Shown here piece by piece: positions 22,263 through 24,341 of a stretch of 24,341 bases of DNA; position 1 is the first letter of the stretch; each line of letters starts with the position of its first letter. This DNA is from Candidatus Gastranaerophilales bacterium (lineage in GTDB: Bacteria; Cyanobacteriota; Vampirovibrionia; Gastranaerophilales; Gastranaerophilaceae): contig CAJUPC010000029.1 in assembly GCA_910588555.1 (NCBI GenBank), positions 1 to 24,341 on the forward strand, read 5' to 3'. The position numbers were made by a program, and so were the translations under genes. The notes beneath the pieces were generated by a model. It did not search any database and was not told the DNA's origin. It saw nothing but the letters and a program-made list of their open reading frames with translations.

Positions 22263-22295
22263 AAAAACTCCCTTATAATATATAAGGGAGTTTTT
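22263..22295 (+). terminator. Terminator after the HEAT-repeat gene
   Basis: A perfect 15-bp stem, AAAAACTCCCTTATA / TATAAGGGAGTTTTT, with a 3-base loop begins 28 bases after the stop codon. Confidence 0.92.
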
Positions 22296-22332
22296 ATTAT
22301 TAAGTTTTGTAAAGGGCATATAACCACTGATA

Positions 22333-22402
22333 ACTAATTCTTAAGGATTAGTGATAAATTATTTTTCTATCCTATTTGACTATTCATTTTTTGTGGTAAA
22401 CT
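22333..22402 (+). promoter_or_regulatory. Promoter and upstream palindrome of the phosphorylase-like gene
   Basis: TTGACT (22376-22381), a 15-base spacer and the extended -10 TGG-TAAACT (22394-22402) form a likely promoter with a leader of about 57 bases. A 20-base imperfect palindrome, arms ACTAATTC and GGATTAGT around TTAA with two mismatched positions, lies at 22333-22352, about 24 bases upstream of the -35. It could bind a regulator of glycogen use. Confidence 0.5.
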
Positions 22403-22465
22403 GTTAGCATACCCTTAAAATGGGATAAATTAGTTTACTACAGTTTATAGAAGAGGAAGGTTAAT

Positions 22466-24157
22466 ATGTCATTACCAAATGTAGCATATTTCTCAATGGA
22501 AATCGCAATGGACCAGTCTTTAAAAACATATTCCGGCGGTTTGGGATTCTTGGCAGGATCTCACATGTTATCTGCAGGCTACTTACAAATGCCTATGGTC
22601 GGTGTAACAATGTTATGGTCATACGGTTACTACGATCAGCGTATAGCACACAACGGTCAGGTTGAAGTTGCTTATATCAGAAAATATTATGACTTCTTAA
22701 AAGATATTAATGTTTCTACAGAAGTTGATATTTTTGGAGAAAAAGTTAAAGTTAAAGCTTATTTAGTTGAACCGGATTTATTTGGAACTTGCCCAGTTTA
22801 TCTTTTAACAACAGACATTGAAGGCAATAGCGATTGGGCTAAGAGCATTTCTCACAAGCTTTATGACGGAAACGAAAAAATTAGAATTGCACAGGAAACA
22901 GTTCTTGGTATCGCAGGTGTAAGAATTCTTCAACAAGTAGGATACAAATTTGACGTTATCCACATGAACGAAGGTCATGCTCTTCCTGCTGCATTTGAAT
23001 TATTAAGACAATATAACGGTAATCTTGAAGAAGTTAAAAAGAAAACTGTATTCACAACTCACACACCTGTTGCTGCTGGCAACGAAGTTCACTGGGTTGA
23101 TACACTTCTTGAAGGCGGCTTCTTTGCCGGATGTTCAAGAGAAACTGCTGTTCAATTAGGCGGTGAAAACTTCTCTTTAACTGTTGCAGCTTTAAGAATG
23201 TCAAGACTGGCTAATGCAGTATCTCAATTACACGGACTTGTATCTAACAAAATGTGGGAATGGGTTGAAGGCAGATGTCCAATCAGAGCTATCACTAATG
23301 CTGTAAATCTTCATTACTGGCAAGATGAACGTATCAAAAACGCAACCACTTCAGAACAATTACTTGCTGTTAAACGCGAAATGAAAGCTGAATTGTTTGA
23401 GTATGTTGCAAATGTTGCAGGCAAAAGATTTGACCCTGATGTATTAACAATCACTTGGGCTAGAAGATTTGCAGACTACAAACGTGCATGGTTAATTTTA
23501 ATGGACAAAGACAGAATTAACAAGCTTTTGGATGAAAACAAAATTCAAATCATTTTCGCAGGTAAATTCCACCCCGATGATGTTATGGGTAAAGAAATGT
23601 TCAACAAACTTCTTAACCGCTCACACAGCTTGAAAAATGTTGTTGTGTTACCTGGTTACGAACTTGAACTTTCAGGCAAATTGAAACGCGGTTCTGATAT
23701 TTGGTTAAATACACCACTAAGACCGTTTGAAGCTTCAGGTACTTCAGGTATGTCTGCAAACATGAACGGTGCATTGCACTTATCAATTTATGACGGTTGG
23801 ACAGTTGAAGGTACATTCCACGGAATTAACGGTTACACAGTAGAATATCCTGGTTTAGACGATGAAATGCCTTGGGAAGAACGTCATTGGAAAGATCACG
23901 AGTCTGTTATGGATACAATTGAAAACCAAATTATCCCGACTTACTATGAAAATAAAACAGAATGGGCTCGTTTGATGAGACAAGCTATCAGAACTTCAGA
24001 AGCTTACTTCAACTCTGATAGAATGGTTATTGAATACTATAACAGATTGTATAAGCCTATCGCACATAGTGACTCTACATCAGGTGAAGAGAAAAAAGAA
24101 ATGAATATTTCTGAAACTCCTACATTTGATGCTTGGACATTCTCTAATATCAAATAG
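22466..24157 (+). CDS. GT35 alpha-glucan phosphorylase-like protein, short form, PLP lysine replaced
   Basis: The 563-residue protein belongs to the short alpha-glucan phosphorylase group. It opens AYFSMEIAMDQSLKTYSGGLGFLAGSH, as in that group. It contains VIHMNEGHALPA and TTHTPVAAGNE, the phosphate-site motif WARRFADYKR, and RPFEASGTSGM before NGALHLSIYDGW. GT35 enzymes release glucose-1-phosphate from glycogen or starch using a pyridoxal phosphate Schiff base. In that motif (usually GTSGMK or GTGNMK) Lys is the PLP-binding residue. Here residue 430 is Ser, encoded by TCT at 23753-23755. The rest is intact, so this may be a divergent enzyme, a binding protein or an alternative PLP-free activity. 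The last ~25 residues are a polar tail. AGAGGAAGG precedes ATG 22466. Confidence 0.88.
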   Translation: MSLPNVAYFSMEIAMDQSLKTYSGGLGFLAGSHMLSAGYLQMPMVGVTMLWSYGYYDQRIAHNGQVEVAYIRKYYDFLKDINVSTEVDIFGEKVKVKAYLVEPDLFGTCPVYLLTTDIEGNSDWAKSISHKLYDGNEKIRIAQETVLGIAGVRILQQVGYKFDVIHMNEGHALPAAFELLRQYNGNLEEVKKKTVFTTHTPVAAGNEVHWVDTLLEGGFFAGCSRETAVQLGGENFSLTVAALRMSRLANAVSQLHGLVSNKMWEWVEGRCPIRAITNAVNLHYWQDERIKNATTSEQLLAVKREMKAELFEYVANVAGKRFDPDVLTITWARRFADYKRAWLILMDKDRINKLLDENKIQIIFAGKFHPDDVMGKEMFNKLLNRSHSLKNVVVLPGYELELSGKLKRGSDIWLNTPLRPFEASGTSGMSANMNGALHLSIYDGWTVEGTFHGINGYTVEYPGLDDEMPWEERHWKDHESVMDTIENQIIPTYYENKTEWARLMRQAIRTSEAYFNSDRMVIEYYNRLYKPIAHSDSTSGEEKKEMNISETPTFDAWTFSNIK

Positions 24158-24175
24158 GCGTAAAACACTATATTG

Positions 24176-24210
24176 AAAAGAGTCTTCGACAATTCGAGGA
24201 CTCTTTTTTT
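24176..24210 (+). terminator. Terminator after the phosphorylase-like gene
   Basis: AAAAGAGTCTTCGA pairs with TCGAGGACTCTTTT (one G-U pair) around CAAT, followed by further T residues, 18 bases past the stop codon. Confidence 0.9.
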
Positions 24211-24219
24211 ATACCTTTT

Positions 24220-24251
24220 GTAACAAAAACTTAACAAAACTAAGCTATAAA
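24220..24251 (+). promoter_or_regulatory. Promoter with TAACAAA direct repeat upstream of the last gene
   Basis: TAACAAA at 24221-24227 and again at 24232-24238, with a four-base spacer (11-bp period), replaces a recognisable -35. TATAAA at 24246-24251 is the likely -10, seven bases after the second repeat. This is the geometry of sites bound by PhoB-type response regulators overlapping the -35 region. Confidence 0.5.
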
Positions 24252-24313
24252 TTAAAGTTTTTGAAAACAAATGCCGTACAAACATACATAAGGAAACGAA
24301 AGGGAACTCAGTC

Positions 24314-24341
24314 ATGGGTATGGCAGCATCTCAGGCAAGAT
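24314..24341 (+). CDS. Partial CDS, N-terminus MGMAASQAR (cut by window end)
   Basis: Nine codons are visible, MGMAASQAR, after an AAAGGGA site eight bases upstream. The gene runs off the right edge. I recall a family of anonymous proteins in gut Melainabacteria beginning MGMAASQAR and continuing with a polar helical region. This could be one of them, but so short a piece supports only a start site. Confidence 0.6.

Noticed and set aside
1..24341. tRNA or rRNA genes, CRISPR arrays, insertion sequences
   Set aside because: No cloverleaf, regularly spaced repeats, transposase or terminal inverted repeats were seen by eye on either strand.

Overview
The window is an AT-rich, compact bacterial chromosome segment with short gaps, strong Shine-Dalgarno sites and many gene ends marked by A-tract/stem/T-tract hairpins. 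Several features suggest a gut member of the Melainabacteria/Vampirovibrionia, probably Gastranaerophilales. These are a Ski2-like helicase of the cyanobacterial/plastid type, an SLH-domain surface protein, anonymous proteins with an N-terminal 'PNFTAF' or 'YNAVKIDVHNPSV' style, and a last partial gene starting MGMAASQAR. This placement is inference from protein style, without a database search. No tRNA, rRNA, CRISPR array, transposase or phage gene was seen.

Layout. 1-870: a 113-aa protein with a Gly/Ser/Cys tail, a terminator, then a GIY-YIG protein. 841-5648 (minus): a helicase followed by a GlcF-like Fe-S protein, then a separately promoted phosphodiester-glycosidase-family protein whose 3' end overlaps the GIY-YIG gene. 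5766-9625: a hypothetical protein, serS (minus), a 108-aa hypothetical, and an NAD-type isocitrate dehydrogenase with a DUF6582-like protein (minus). 9766-12037: two large anonymous proteins sharing a glycine-zipper membrane module. 12067-15077: a 57-aa gene (minus), a uridine-kinase-like P-loop protein, an exported Cys-rich protein (minus) and an SLH protein (minus). 15195-16634: pyruvate kinase. 16649-20970 (minus): an apparent five-gene operon, transketolase C-terminal subunit > ftsE > ftsX > degenerate receiver/GGDEF protein > isochorismatase-family hydrolase. 21167-24157: a Pro/Gln-rich HEAT protein and a short GT35 alpha-glucan phosphorylase-like protein. 24314-end: the start of an anonymous gene.

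The recognisable metabolism is central carbon: pyruvate kinase, isocitrate dehydrogenase, half a transketolase and an alpha-glucan phosphorylase-like protein. FtsEX represents cell division and envelope remodelling. SLH, Cys-rich, glycosidase-like and glycine-zipper proteins suggest an elaborated envelope.

The best leads are the glycine-zipper pair, the pseudo-receiver/pseudo-GGDEF protein behind ftsEX, the phosphorylase-like protein with Ser at the expected PLP-lysine position, and recurring TAACAAA-type repeats upstream of several genes.
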